A program made the position numbers and the translations under genes. A stretch of DNA of 64,000 nt from Oenanthe sinensis (lineage: Eukaryota > Streptophyta > Magnoliopsida > Apiales > Apiaceae), in contig JAPMAC010000231.1 in assembly GCA_028671895.1 (NCBI GenBank), positions 9,326,001 through 9,390,000 on the forward strand. Direction: 5' to 3'. Positions 13,170-24,479 of this stretch are shown in pieces. Every line of letters starts with the position of its first letter. The first letter of the stretch is position 1. The notes under the pieces were generated by a model. That model was not told where the DNA came from, made no database searches, and worked only from the letters and a program-made list of their open reading frames with translations.

Positions 13170-13690
13170 ATTCAGAATGCTGTCACGCCACCTTACGAAG
13201 TTTTGTACGAAAGAATAATGTCGATCTCCCTCACCTTAGGACTAAGACAAAGAACGAGGAAATGTTTGGGTATCGAGAAGAAACCCGCCTGTACGCTAAT
13301 CTAATCAGAGAGGAAAGAAAGCATGGAGTGAGAGACTTCATATTTCTAGAGGTATTATCACGAAAAGTGGTAAAGAGATTTGACGTATGAGAGAAGTTAA
13401 GCTCGAGGATATTACTACTGGTAAGTTCTGACGCATGATAGAAAATACGTATACGTTGGCGTAGTTTCGCAATATTTATAATACGAAAACTTCGCGCGCC
13501 CTACACCTATATTATAAAAGATCAATGTGGATGCTAGGCACGTGTTAGAATAAGAAATTATAGAGATGTGAACGAAATGTGTTTTATGACCAGTAAAGAT
13601 TAGTGACCGAAAAGAGAAAGTGTGGAGAAGTAAAACCATAGCACCAGAAAGGGTGTATGGGTGAATCAAAAAGGGTGAAGAGACAACCCT
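13170..13690 (+). pseudogene. Decayed gypsy integrase C-terminal region and pol end
   Basis: At about 13190-13235 a frame reads TPPYEVLYERIMSIS, matching the [A/T]PYExLYGRKCRSPL segment that follows the gypsy integrase core. At about 13620-13690 scattered residues recall the VLWRN...EEATWE...YP.LF end of chromovirus Pol. Everything between is broken by stops. Confidence 0.7.
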
Positions 13691-13723
13691 TAGTTACTTT
13701 TGTTTAGATTCCGAGGGCGGAAT

Positions 13724-13742
13724 CCTTTTAAGGAGGGTAGAC
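13724..13742 (+). other. Polypurine tract, LARD-like element
   Basis: TTTTAAGGAGGGTAGAC directly before the second TGTAATAACCC; the plus-strand priming site for the 3' LTR. Confidence 0.85.
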
Positions 13743-16700
13743 TGTAATAACCCGGATTTTTGGACAAATTTTTTTTTATTTATAAACGACCCTGATGAAT
13801 AGTGATTCTACGGTTTACGAAAACTTTTTAGCCCACACTAGGTACGTGGTGGGATATGGGAAAACCGAAGATGTGGTATTGTTGTATGAAGAAAATGAGT
13901 GAATGCAAAAGCCGTCGGAATTCGAAGATTTTCACTTTTACGATTTGTTTTGTAATTTACGAGATATCGAGGAATAAGAGGATTATGTTATGACCAAGAG
14001 GATTATAATTTAGAAAGTCAATAGGTATAATCGAATTAGAGTATTTGGAATATTAAGGATTTACGCTACGAAATTCCTACGAAGAAAAGCTTTCAGAAAT
14101 TAATCGAACTTACGTGGAGGATTAATGGTTAAGTGTTGGATGATAAGTGACTAAATAACCATGCAACCGAATTGGTTAGAAACAAACCAAACCAAGTGAT
14201 CAAGAAACTAGCTAGTTAGAAACATACTTCCACATTTTAAGGAAAGAAGTACATGACCATGCTTGCAACTATTCAACTTTTTGACAAAATCTTACATATA
14301 TGACTTATATTGCATATATATGGCTGATGATATAACTATATACACAGCATATATATCATACAAATAAAATTAGCCAAGTTCAAAAAGGTAGCCAAGTGAA
14401 AAGAAAAGAGAGAAAAACTCTCCCCCTCCATTTCTCCATTTTCGGCCAAACTAGAGCAAGGTGCAAAGACGATTTTATAACTCAGGTTCTACTCATCCAA
14501 AAATCACCAAATTTTAACCATATCTTCTTAACTATATGTAGAAGGTACGTATTTAATTTCATAATTTTTGGAGATGTTTTGGTTGGGTAAATAAATCATA
14601 GAAGTTGAGGCTGAATAGTAACTCCGAAAATTTATTAACTTGTTCTTGATTTTCTCTTGCAAGTTTAAGGATGTTAAGCATAGATCAAGGCTCCCTTAAG
14701 GCTTACAAGCTCTTGTTAGTATGTTAAGGACTCAAGGAAGGTATAAACATCATCCACCCTTTGATTTTGCTTTAAGTTATAAGCTTGAGTTTAAGTATAA
14801 GTTGATTTAAGGAGTTTGGGTGTATATGGTTGAATATTTTTGGTTGAAAATTTTGGATTGTTGATGGTGGTGAGTTTATGAAGTTTATAAACTGAGTTTT
14901 AGTAAAAATGTTTGGGTTGATGATTTGGTTGATGTTGAATGGATTAACATAAGTTAAATCCGGAAAACGTTACGATTATAGCCGTCGTAATGCCCGTTTA
15001 ATTTGGGACTGTTTTAGCCAAGCATTTCGAAATGTCAAAATAATATTTTTGAACACCACTACCCAGTCAATGGTAGATCTTGTTTTGTAGTTTGTTTTGG
15101 TATAAAAATGATGTCGATACGATTTACGGTTTAGGAGAAAAGCTAGTTTTAGTGGAGGTGACTAAAATGACCAAACTGCTGTCTTGTGCTCCCTTTGTAC
15201 ATATAAACGGACCCCTTACCATTTATCAAAAATCATGAAATTTGGAGGATAAATATTTTGGACAGTGATTAAGGCCCCTGTAAAATTTCATGCACAGATG
15301 TTAATATTTCGATTTTATAAAAATGTTGAAACCAAAGTTGCACGATGACACTTTTCATTGAGAAGCTACTGCCTTCTTCAGTAAATTCGGGAAAATGGTC
15401 CCTCTGTCCAGCAACAAACTTTTGATGGATTGTATTCTAGGAATTCTCTAGATCTTGCACGCGAAAACGGTGCATCATTTGAATTAACGGTTAATAAGTT
15501 ATGAACGTTTTAGTGAAAACGGTGAAAATAGTACAATTCGTAGTTGACTCGACTTTTAAAATACTTTTCACGAAGTTACACTCAAGTGTTCCAAATCAAA
15601 ATATTTTTGATAAATATTACAAATACTCAAGAAGCTCCTTGAGGTGGTTTCATATTTAATTATGAATTTTCTGATTATTAAAATTGTTGGAGTGCGAGTC
15701 GCGTAATAGTAATTCTCAGGAAAGTCAACTACAGAGACACGATTTTGACGAGCCATTTTGGCCAAGATAATAGGATAATTTTGAGTCGGTTAAAACACGA
15801 AAGATGTTGAGGAATAACACGACTATGTATCGGAGTAAAAAGATTAGATTAAAAGCCATTGACGAGATGGTTTATGAACGGTCGAGATAGACCCGAGGAG
15901 GTGAATGCCGGGTAAAACAAGTGTTAATAAAAATGACCAAGTACAAATTGTAAGTTGTCATAAATGGACTCAATATGAGATTATACTTATTAGTAATATA
16001 AGTAGTTGATGGGATTAAGAGTACTAATCAGGATTATGACATCTATTGATAGAGAATCCGGAACAAGTAGGACTCTGAGAACGTATCTTGGATTTCAGGC
16101 AAGTTTTCTATCCCTATGTTTTACATATTAAAACATTTGTATAATTATGTTTATGCAAATTTTCCTAACCTTATACTTTTATTTTCAAAAGATTATATTC
16201 TTGAGTTGCATAGGAAATTAAATTATGCTTATGCAAGTTTTCTAACTCTGTACTCTATTCTATATACGAATAAGGTAAAACATGTTTATGCAAGTTTTCG
16301 AAACATGTACATAATGTACTTCTTATATACTGCTGTTGTGGTTGTGATATGAACTGTTATTGAAATTACGTATTGATTTAATTACTGTTTAAATCTTTCG
16401 TAAATGTTTTGGTTTATATGCTATAAGGTATTGTAGATATAAGCCGGTGTTTGAAAAGGCTCTAAGAGTAGAGCAGATATTCGTATTTTCAAAACGTAGA
16501 CTGGGAGTCGGATAAATTATTTTAAATACTGTTATAATCCGGGAGATGCCGGAGACAGATTATTTTAAAATAACGATTGTAAAATATTCCAATAAATATA
16601 TTTTGATATTCTTTCGATAAAGGAATTAAATAGAGTTAATAAATATTATTTGAATATTTATTTAATGAATGATTATTATTCTGAATATTCATTTAAAAAG

Positions 16701-18754
16701 GGTTTTAATACTTGATTATTAATTAATAAATATTATTTAAATATTTATTAAATATTCCAAATTGATTTAAAATTAGTGAAGGTCTTTAATAATTATTTAA
16801 AATATTTTCTGACCTTCAGAAAATCTAATAAGGTTCCCAAATATTATTCCAATAATATCAAGTCCCTTAAAACAAGGGCACACATTTTCTGACTGATCAA
16901 AAATTGGGAATCAAGTGTAAGAAATGAGCCAATGGTCTCGTTTTTTTTTTATTCTGATATTACAATAACTTTCCCTATTCAATTAGAGATATCCAAACCC
17001 AACAACTTATTGAAAAATCCGACTACTCCCAAGTTATGTTATAACAGGCAGACTTCTAAAACAAATGAAATCTGTTGACTAACGTCAACCCACATAATGA
17101 GTTTACTTCCTCAACCCTTCCGGAAGTAAGGATATGATGATTAAAGTAAACCTATCAACAAGCCGGTTGCTTGGGGACTTGGATTAAATTCCATTCCAGA
17201 CATGGATAGGGTTCTTCCAGGGATTGGAGTAGCCGACACTAGGGGTCGGAAAGAGTGTAAGAGGCTGCGGGGCAGTCCATCCAAGCGTAAGAGGCTGTGG
17301 GACAGTCCAGCATAAAGGCTCATATGTGGCCTGGGTGCAGGCCCGGTTAGGGTAGTCATCCATCTACTAGTAGAAAAGAATTCGGTACATACGGCTGATC
17401 ACCGGGTACCGTGGTACTCCAGTATATCCTCATTCTTCCAATTGGAATTGTGCTGAAACATCGTAATGAAAGCCTATGAGCTAATTTACCGAGGGTGTTG
17501 TCAGTGGTTGATATGTTGAAATCCTCATACTCATTCAAACTGCTTTGACAAAAAGTTTATTTTGCAAACTCGTAAAGTACGTAAAGCATGCATAATATTG
17601 CAGTTTTAAACGAGGTTTAAAAAGAGTATATGTACAGTTATTTATGTTCTTGCTGAGTTATATTACTCACTCTTGATTTCTTTATATATATCACAACACA
17701 ACAGGTCAGTCGATATTTTGATGAGAAGTTATTTTGAAAACTTAAGTGGGTACATGATGTACGCCGAACAGCCATAGTATGCTGGAATTATCTAAGAGAC
17801 TTTGACAAGAGGTTTATTTTAAAGATTTAAGTGGATATATGATATATACCAATTAAATTATAAATCTTTAAAATGTTTTACTAGATTTTAAACCTTACAA
17901 GGGGTATGGTTAAAGGGGTTTGATTTGCTTATGATAAGAAACAACTATTATTGCAGTATCTTGAACTGCGTACTCATTATTTTATGGGAGTTTAGCAAAG
18001 TTATAGTTGATGCTATTTTGCTAAGTTACTGATATATTATTTCAAAATTGTGAACCTAAATAGTTCAGTTCTATTTCAAAAGATTCAGAGAAAGTATGAA
18101 AGAGTGGTAGCACTATATTTAATAGTGTCTTATTTTATATAATGAACGAAATGGTTCAGATTATATTCTTCTAAACTTCATGTTAAGTATAAATATTTTA
18201 AGAGAAAACTCCGACAATATGTAACGTCGAGAGATACCTTGTTATAATTACCCTATATCGGTAACCTTATGATATACTATCGAGATAGTAGTGATTATCA
18301 TGTTCTTTGATGAGAATCACCTATATAATTGGGTGGATAATTTGCTGAGCATTCTTTCGCTCACCCTTGCTTTATAATAAATTTTTCAGAGAAAGCGATA
18401 ATGCATTGGATTGGCTCCATACTTCGAGGAAGAAAAGTAGGAGATTCACCTTTGAGGTGGTTCGGTTCAGAACTATTCCGCATAAGTAAGTAGATAGGTT
18501 TTTAGTATTGATCTAGTTATCAATGTCACTTCAGGTAGAGGTTATCATTGATAGCATGAGATCCTGGTTAAGTACATTTGGTTTGTAATAACTAATGGTA
18601 CTTGTTGTATATCGTTTCTAAGGCTATAACTTGTATTTGTGTGAGAGAGGGGTCTATGATGTGATTTTGTTGAAGTGTTGAGTATTGCAGGTTTAAAGGA
18701 TTGGATGATGACGTGACGACTCAAATCCCGGACCCCGGATTTGGGGGCGTTACA
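13743..18754 (+). repeat. 3' LTR of LARD-like element (5,012 bp)
   Basis: Near-identical to 5044-10065. By eye it differs at roughly 15 single bases, one 11-bp deletion (at about 14795, relative to the 5' LTR) and a T-run length change at about 16940. Exact identity needs an alignment. Confidence 0.95.
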
Positions 18755-18759
18755 GATGT
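18755..18759. repeat. TSD GATGT (right), LARD-like element
   Basis: Matches 5039-5043 exactly and abuts the CA end of the right LTR. Confidence 0.95.
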
Positions 18760-19010
18760 GTTGAAGATCCTTCACCTTGTTGAGTGGATTCTGTTAAAGC
18801 CCATGAGTTGTGTAGATACACTACCATTTCCACTACTAGGATCTGAATCATCATCATTAAAATTGATTCCTTCTGCAACCTCAGTTTCATCATCAATATC
18901 TGAATATGACTCTGACTAGATGTCAAGCTTCAAAGATTCATAATAGACTTTTATTTTAATGCTCGCGAGCTCCTTGAATAGTGTAACACAGCCCTGATCT
19001 TGTCTAACTA
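18760..19010 (-). pseudogene. Element F: integrase-RT linker remnant
   Basis: The minus strand reads KVYYESLKLDI, then an acidic ESYSDIDDETEVAEG segment and FNDDDSDPSSGNGS. This parallels KVVESLNVTVDDS and the acidic linker of element C. It joins, across the LARD-like insertion, to the linker remnant ending at 5043. The integrase and gag that should lie further right are not readable. Confidence 0.6.
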
Positions 19011-19339
19011 CTTTTAGCCTTATGTTTCTTCAGTTGTGACCTCTAACGATTCTTAAATCCATTTTGTATAAGTACAAAAACTAGAATGATCAGTAGAGTC
19101 AGAAAAAAAATCTTCAGAGTTCCCCACTAATAAATCTATCATATCTTTACATTTGAGCAGTTTGTGGAACTATAACATAAACTGTCGTAACATCCACAAT
19201 AAAATTCAAATGCTCCGGAATAAACCTACTAATACGAAATGACCACTTTTCTCGAAACCGGGTCATATGCTCTGGGAAATAATTTCTGAGCCAAACCGGA
19301 GAATTTTCCAAGTACAAACCCTTTTGGAAAAATGGACCA
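19011..19339. other. Unassigned spacer inside element F
   Basis: No domain was recognised on either strand. By position it should be integrase of the minus-strand element, but no DDE residues can be read. Confidence 0.4.
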
Positions 19340-20216
19340 AGATTTTTAATAACTTTAGATTATAAATTAAATCTATATAAATTTAACTAATAAATTTACT
19401 TAAAATAAATTTATAAAATAAATTTATTTAAATTAAGTTTATAAAATAAACCTTTTCAAGTTTAAAATATAAACTACTTTAAGTTAAATTTATAAAATAA
19501 ATTTATTTAAATAAAATTTATAAAATAAATTTATCTAAATTTGACTTCATAAAATAAATTTATTTAAACAAATTTAAATAATAAAAGTAAATCTATTTAA
19601 ATTTATAGAATAAATTTATTTAATTTAAATTTATAAAATAAACTTATTCAAATTAAGTTTATAAAATAAACTCTTTCAAGTTTAAATAATAAACTCATTT
19701 AAATTAAATTCATAAAATATATTTATTTTAAATAACATTTATAAAATAAATTTATCTAAATTTAAATTTAAAAAATAAAATTATCTAAATAAATTTAAAT
19801 TATAAAAGGAAATCTATTTAAATTTAAATAATAAATTTATTTAATTTAAATTTATAAAATAAACTTATTTAAATTAAATTTATAAAAAGAAACTTTTTTA
19901 AGTTTAAATAATAAACTCATAAAATTAATTTATTTTAAATAATATTTATAAAATAAATTTATCTAAATTTAAATTTATAAAATAAAATTATCTAAAAAAT
20001 TTAAATTATAAAAGGAAATCTATTTAAATTTAAAGAAAAAATTTATTTAATTTAAAATTTATAAAGTAAACTTATTTAAATTAAGTTTATAAAAGAAATT
20101 TTTTCAAGTTTAAATAATAAACTCATTTAAATTAAATTCACAAAATAAATTTATTTTAAATAACATTTATAAAATAAATTTATCTAAATTTAAATTTATA
20201 AACTAAATTTATTTAA
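19340..20216. repeat. AT-rich tandem array, unit about 205-221 bp
   Basis: An almost pure A/T tract built from aaataaatttatttaa-like words. The phrase ataaaag.aaatctatttaaat recurs at about 19581, 19802 and 20008 (spacings 221 and 206), and aaactcattt/tcaagtttaaa phrases recur in the same order. There are roughly three to four diverged units. It replaces sequence expected to be gag or integrase of element F. Confidence 0.8.
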
Positions 20217-20306
20217 CATGGCCTCTAGACATTCAGAGTTCAAAACAGTTTCGGTACCCTGAGCTTCACTGGACTGCAGATCTTGATTTGTATATCAATC
20301 AGCTTG

Positions 20307-20319
20307 CTTTGATACCAAT
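20307..20319 (-). other. Primer binding site of element F
   Basis: The minus strand reads ATTGGTATCAAAG directly after the inner LTR edge at 20320. It differs from the usual ATTGGTATCAGAG by one base. Confidence 0.85.
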
Positions 20320-20731
20320 TGTTGGTTCCCGGAAGTATCGTAGAAGGGGGTTGAATGCGATACTGATAACAATTTAAAATTTTTTTCGGAATTTACGGAA
20401 TTAAATTATTGCTTGAGCTGAGGGTTCGAGTCCTTGTAGTGTTTGGGAGGCTGACTTACTAGCTTTCTATTTTTATGATATAACATTTAAGATATAGAAA
20501 ATTAACAAGTAAGTAAACAAGATTCAAGTTAAATACGTATATTAAAACTTAAAAGAGTGTTACAGTATTCGGTAGAATAAACATTTAATTCATAGAACAA
20601 ATTTGACATGAATTGTTCTACTTAAGGAATTAAACTCAAACCAGCACAGAAAGTCTGTGAATATAACGATGCAGACAAATTACTGAATTTGAAAGTTTTT
20701 CTACTTCTTGAAATGAGAAGTGATCTCCTCA

Positions 20732-20739
20732 TATTTATA
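20732..20739 (-). promoter_or_regulatory. TATA box of element F LTR
   Basis: TATAAATA on the minus strand, in CTATAAATATGAGG context, about 410 bp from the inner LTR edge. The position suits transcription into the element. Confidence 0.7.
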
Positions 20740-20744
20740 GAGGT

Positions 20745-21035
20745 TAGAAAAGCTTTGCATTACTTTTCACTATGACCTTTTTAACAAGAATTAAGCTTTG
20801 TATTACTTTTCAGAAAGATGGGCATTACTTTTTTTCACTCGGTATTACCTTTTGATTAAGCTCGGTATTACCTTTTAAAAAGTAATTTCGGTATTAACTT
20901 TTAAAAAGGTGATTTCGGTATTACCTTTTTAAAAGGTAATTTTGGTATTACCTTTTAAATTATTCGGTATTACTTTTTAATACTTCTCTCGGTATGACTT
21001 TTCATCACCTGCCAAATCAATTACTTTTCACTTGA
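20745..21035. repeat. Degenerate cggtattacctttt repeats in the U3 of element F
   Basis: About nine imperfect copies of a 14-25 bp unit containing (c)ggtattac(c/t)tttt, several followed by its partial reverse complement aaaaggtaat, so short hairpins are possible. On the element's own strand they lie just upstream of the TATA box. Confidence 0.8.
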
Positions 21036-22029
21036 ATGGGACACATGGCAGCTTGTGACTGGTTGCTTTTAAAACAAAAACCACCTGCCCTTTCAATTTG
21101 AAAAGAAAGGGGCCTATTTCGTCCTGTAGTGATGAGCTCCGTAGAAATGCTTTTCGACCCGCACAGCTTATAATCTTTGATTAATAAATAATAAATTTAA
21201 TTCAGAAATTATAAAAATAAATATCTAAATATTTATTAATTAAAATAAATCCTTACGCTCTAAGCTGCGGTCTCCTGAACGTCTGGAACCAAACTCCTTT
21301 TCACTTGGAAATGATAAATCAATTCCAACCGGGGTTCCACCTTTAAGAATATATGAATTTTCATTTCTTCCGTGTCATTTCTTTTTCCGTCTTTTCTTCA
21401 AGTCAGTACCGTTAGACATGTTTAGCTGTATCTACAGTTGCAATTAGAAGTACCTCTGTTACTAAAATAATCTGTTTCTTTAAACTAGACCATACATCTT
21501 TTCACCACTGCATGTACCCAGTCAAATATTCAATCTTGGATTCCGACTCTTGTACACTGCATTCCAAACAAACCTGTATCCCTTTGAGCTTCCAGCTTCT
21601 GTCTTCTGTTATTGTAAAATAATTCTAAATTAATTAATCCTTTAATTAATTTAAGAAATAAATTAATTCGGAGTGAATTAATTTACTAATTAATTTAATT
21701 AATTAATAGAGAATTAAATTAAAGGCTTGACTATTGTTGTTGTAGATAAGACTCTTCTGTTCTTTAACAATAACCTTTTTAACCACTTCAACTTTTTGAT
21801 GACGAATCTTCACTGACATTGTTGACACCCTGTGCACTGGTCTGGTTCACGGATGACTAACTACAATGCTGATTCTCATTTCTTCTGTAGTGGTCTTTGT
21901 GTTTTGTCATGTCCTATCATGGCTTCTTTTTGTTCTTCCTGTATATTCAATATTTATTATTTACTTCGTTTTCTTATCTGAGTTGAGTTGTCATCTACTT
22001 ATTACAAATAGGACTAGTCATATGACTTT

Positions 22030-22915
22030 CACGACCTATATATTAGGTATCAGGATCTATAGAGATAGATCAAGAAGAATGATTGGCCTAAGTCATAGTA
22101 CATATATTGACAAAGTTTTGTATCGATTTTGGATGCAAAATGCTAAAAGGGGCTATGTCCCGATGTCTCATGGGATATCGATCTCTAAAGAAAACTGTCC
22201 TAAGTCATTGGATGATAAGGACCGTATGAGTAAAGTTCCATATGCGTTGGCAATTGGTTCTATAATGTATGCAATGATATGTACTCGTCCTGATGTCTCG
22301 TATGCTTTGAGCATGACGAGTAGATATTAGTCTAATCCAGGTAAAGGTCACTGCTCGGCAGTCAAGAATATTCTTAAGTACTTGAAAAGGACTAAAGATC
22401 AATTCTTGGTATATGGAGGAGATGAAAAACTGGTAGTAAAAGGTTACACCGATGCTAGTTTCCAAACAGACAAGGATAATTCGATCTCTCAGTTTGGTTT
22501 TGTATTTTGTCTAAATGGAGGTGCTGTAAGCTAGAAAAGTTTAAAGCAAGAGACGGTTGCCGATTCTACAAAGGAGGCTGAGTATATTGCTGCCTGTGAA
22601 GAAGCCAAGGAGGCTGTCTGGATTCAGAATTTTATTGCAGGTCTTGGTGTGGTTCCTTCGGTCGCAGATCCGATAGATTTATACTGCGATAATAACGGAG
22701 CCATTTCACAGGCTAAGGAACCAAGATCTCATTCCCGAACAAAACATATACTCAGACGATATCATCTTCTTCGAGAGATTAATAATCAAGGGGATATACA
22801 TATATGTAAAGTGAATACAAATGAGAACATTGCAGATCCACTGACTAAGGCTTTGTCGCAGCAGAAGCACGAAGGTCGTACTAGTTCCATGGGTATTAGA
22901 TACATGAGAGATTGA
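22030..22915 (+). pseudogene. Element E: Ty1/copia Pol C-terminus (RT end and RNase H)
   Basis: One frame reads YILGIRIYRDRSRRMIGLS, then RMSKVPYALAIGSIMYAMIC, TRPDVSYALSMTSRY, KNILKYLKRTKDQFLVYGG, GYTDASFQTDKD, ADSTKEAEYIAACEEAKEA, YCDNNGAISQAKEPRSH, TKHILRRYH and ADPLTKALSQ. These are the end of RT and nearly all of RNase H (its three acidic positions lie in YTDAS, TKEAEY and YCDNN). Two in-frame TAG codons interrupt it, at 22328 and near 22531. Everything upstream of YILGI is missing: the open frame that begins at 21866 continues into unrelated hydrophobic sequence, so the element is 5'-truncated. It belongs to a copia lineage different from A-D. Confidence 0.9.
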
Positions 22916-22921
22916 CTCTAG

Positions 22922-22935
22922 TACAAGTGGGAGAT
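22922..22935 (+). other. Polypurine tract of element E
   Basis: The tract acaagtgggagat lies immediately before the LTR start TGTTAGTG, just after the pol stop codon. Confidence 0.85.
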
Positions 22936-24479
22936 TGTTAGTGTTGATGTCCTAGAGACAATACTTTATGATAAACAATTAAGGATTATGTTTACTTGAT
23001 TATTTAATTAATATTTATTATATCTTTATTTACTGCGTTATATATTGAAAGCATAATAAATGTCCTTGGAATATTAATGTGAATTATATATTTTTAAGTA
23101 TGTGACTTAAAATTGAGATTATATGAATAGTATTATATTCCTAAAAGTCCCTAGTCGAGTATTATTATTTAAAGACAATAATAATGCAATAAGACTAGCA
23201 TGTTTGTTGACTGATGACCACATCTCATTGGTCATAGGTATGGTGATACTAAAGTCAAGAACATAAGTGCATGTCTCAATGCATGGCACTGGACAGACCA
23301 GCTGTGAGAATCTACATGTTAATAAGTGTCATAAGAAATTCTCACTGTGATAATGATGTAATGATCCTTTGACTTGAAATCATTATATTTTATACGAGAA
23401 TTAATATACTTTGATTACACTCAAAGTTACCTTTAACCGGGTGATGATAAATGTGGGCATTGGGTATACTATGAATCGAATGAGAAATATGAATGATAGA
23501 TAAAGGATTTAACCTTCCTATTTAGGAGTGATATTATTGGCCTCTTGATTGCGTGAGACTATAAAATGCATGGTCGTGTTCAAATTTTGATTTGTTTAAT
23601 AGTCTACTCATTGATCAAGGAAACCAGGATTAAACATTGAAGAGGATGACACAAGACATGCCTCGAGTTTGATATATAATATAAGGTTAAAGGGATTATA
23701 TTACATGGAACATTATTCACAAAAGGCTTAATCAAATCACTGATTTTATTATTATTACATGGGTAACAATGATGTATTACTAGATGTCGCTCATTGTTTA
23801 TAATTTTAATTAGATATTAAAATTGTTGTCAATGTAATAATAACCTACAGGGTCACACACAAAGAATGCTTGAAGGAGAAATAATTTAAATTATGAATTT
23901 AAATTAAATAAGTAATTTATTTTATTTATGATATTAATTAAGTATGACTTAATAAATTATATAAATAGAATAAATGAATTATTTAAACTAATTCCAAAAT
24001 TAGTAATTAATTAATTAAGTGAGACTTAATTAAATAATTTAGAATTTTGGATTAGTATTAATTATAATTAGATTATAATTAGGAAACTTATTCCTCTCTC
24101 TATATATAATCTCTTTATGAGCTGATTTAATTAAAAAAACACATATTTTCTAAAACCCTAGCCGTTTTGAGAAAAAAGGAAGATAAAGAGAGAGAAACTG
24201 TTTTCGGGTGCTAGTACACATCAATCTTTCATGAAAAGTATTCGTGTAGATATCATAGAGTGTAGATCACGTGAGCGGGATACGTGGTGATTAAACAAGC
24301 TTTGGACCTCCATTAATCTTCCATTGATGAACTGTTAAAACTTTTTAAGGTATTTGTTCTTAATCTCCAAATTAAATCTTTTGGTTTCACATGGATCCTG
24401 CGGAAGGTTTTGATTTATATTACATTTTGTATTTATTTTTCACTTTTATTCCGCTGAGTTTGTGCCTCGAAACCCTTCA
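22936..24479 (+). repeat. 3' LTR of element E (right edge tentative)
   Basis: Starts TGTTAGTGTTGATG right after the purine tract. It runs through AT-rich sequence with a TATATATAAT box at 24101-24110. I place its end at ...CGAAACCCTTCA, where sequence homologous to the aORF of elements A and B begins. No second LTR or TSD is available to confirm the end. Confidence 0.6.
24101..24110 (+). promoter_or_regulatory. TATA box of element E LTR
   Basis: TATATATAAT follows a CTCTCTC tract. It lies in the U3/R part of the LTR, with gagagagaaac sequence downstream. Confidence 0.55.

Larger units (their letters stand above)
5044..18754 (+). mobile_element. LARD-like Ty3/gypsy-derived LTR retrotransposon, 13.7 kb
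   Basis: Complete by structure: two LTRs of about 5.02 kb bounded by TG...CA, a primer site after the left LTR, a purine tract before the right LTR, and a 5-bp TSD. The 3.68-kb internal region is too short for an intact gag-pol and is full of stops. Only decayed traces of gypsy RT and the integrase/C-terminal end remain. Dimensions match the LARD class (long LTRs around a roughly 3.5-kb non-coding interior). The TGTAATAACCC LTR start and the ...GGCGGAATCCTTTTAAGGAGG... end of the internal region recall Tekay/Del chromoviruses; that subfamily link is inference. The LTRs differ at only about 15 substitutions plus two or three indels by my count, so the insertion is recent. Confidence 0.95.
20320..21855 (-). 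repeat. 5' LTR of minus-strand copia element F (outer edge approximate)
   Basis: The inner edge TGTTGGTTCCCGG is set by the adjacent primer site. Just inside it, the agaagggggttgaatgcgat phrase is the reverse of the C-rich CATTCAACCCCCTTCT signature that also precedes the LTR end in elements A and C. A minus-strand TATA box lies at 20732-20739. No matching 3' LTR was found in the window, so the outer edge is a guess from where the sequence character changes. Confidence 0.6.

Noticed and set aside
21866..22030. N-terminal hydrophobic part of the ORF leading into the element E RT fragment
   Set aside because: The copia similarity starts only at YILGI near 22035; the upstream hydrophobic residues are chance translation of AT-rich DNA at a truncation junction.
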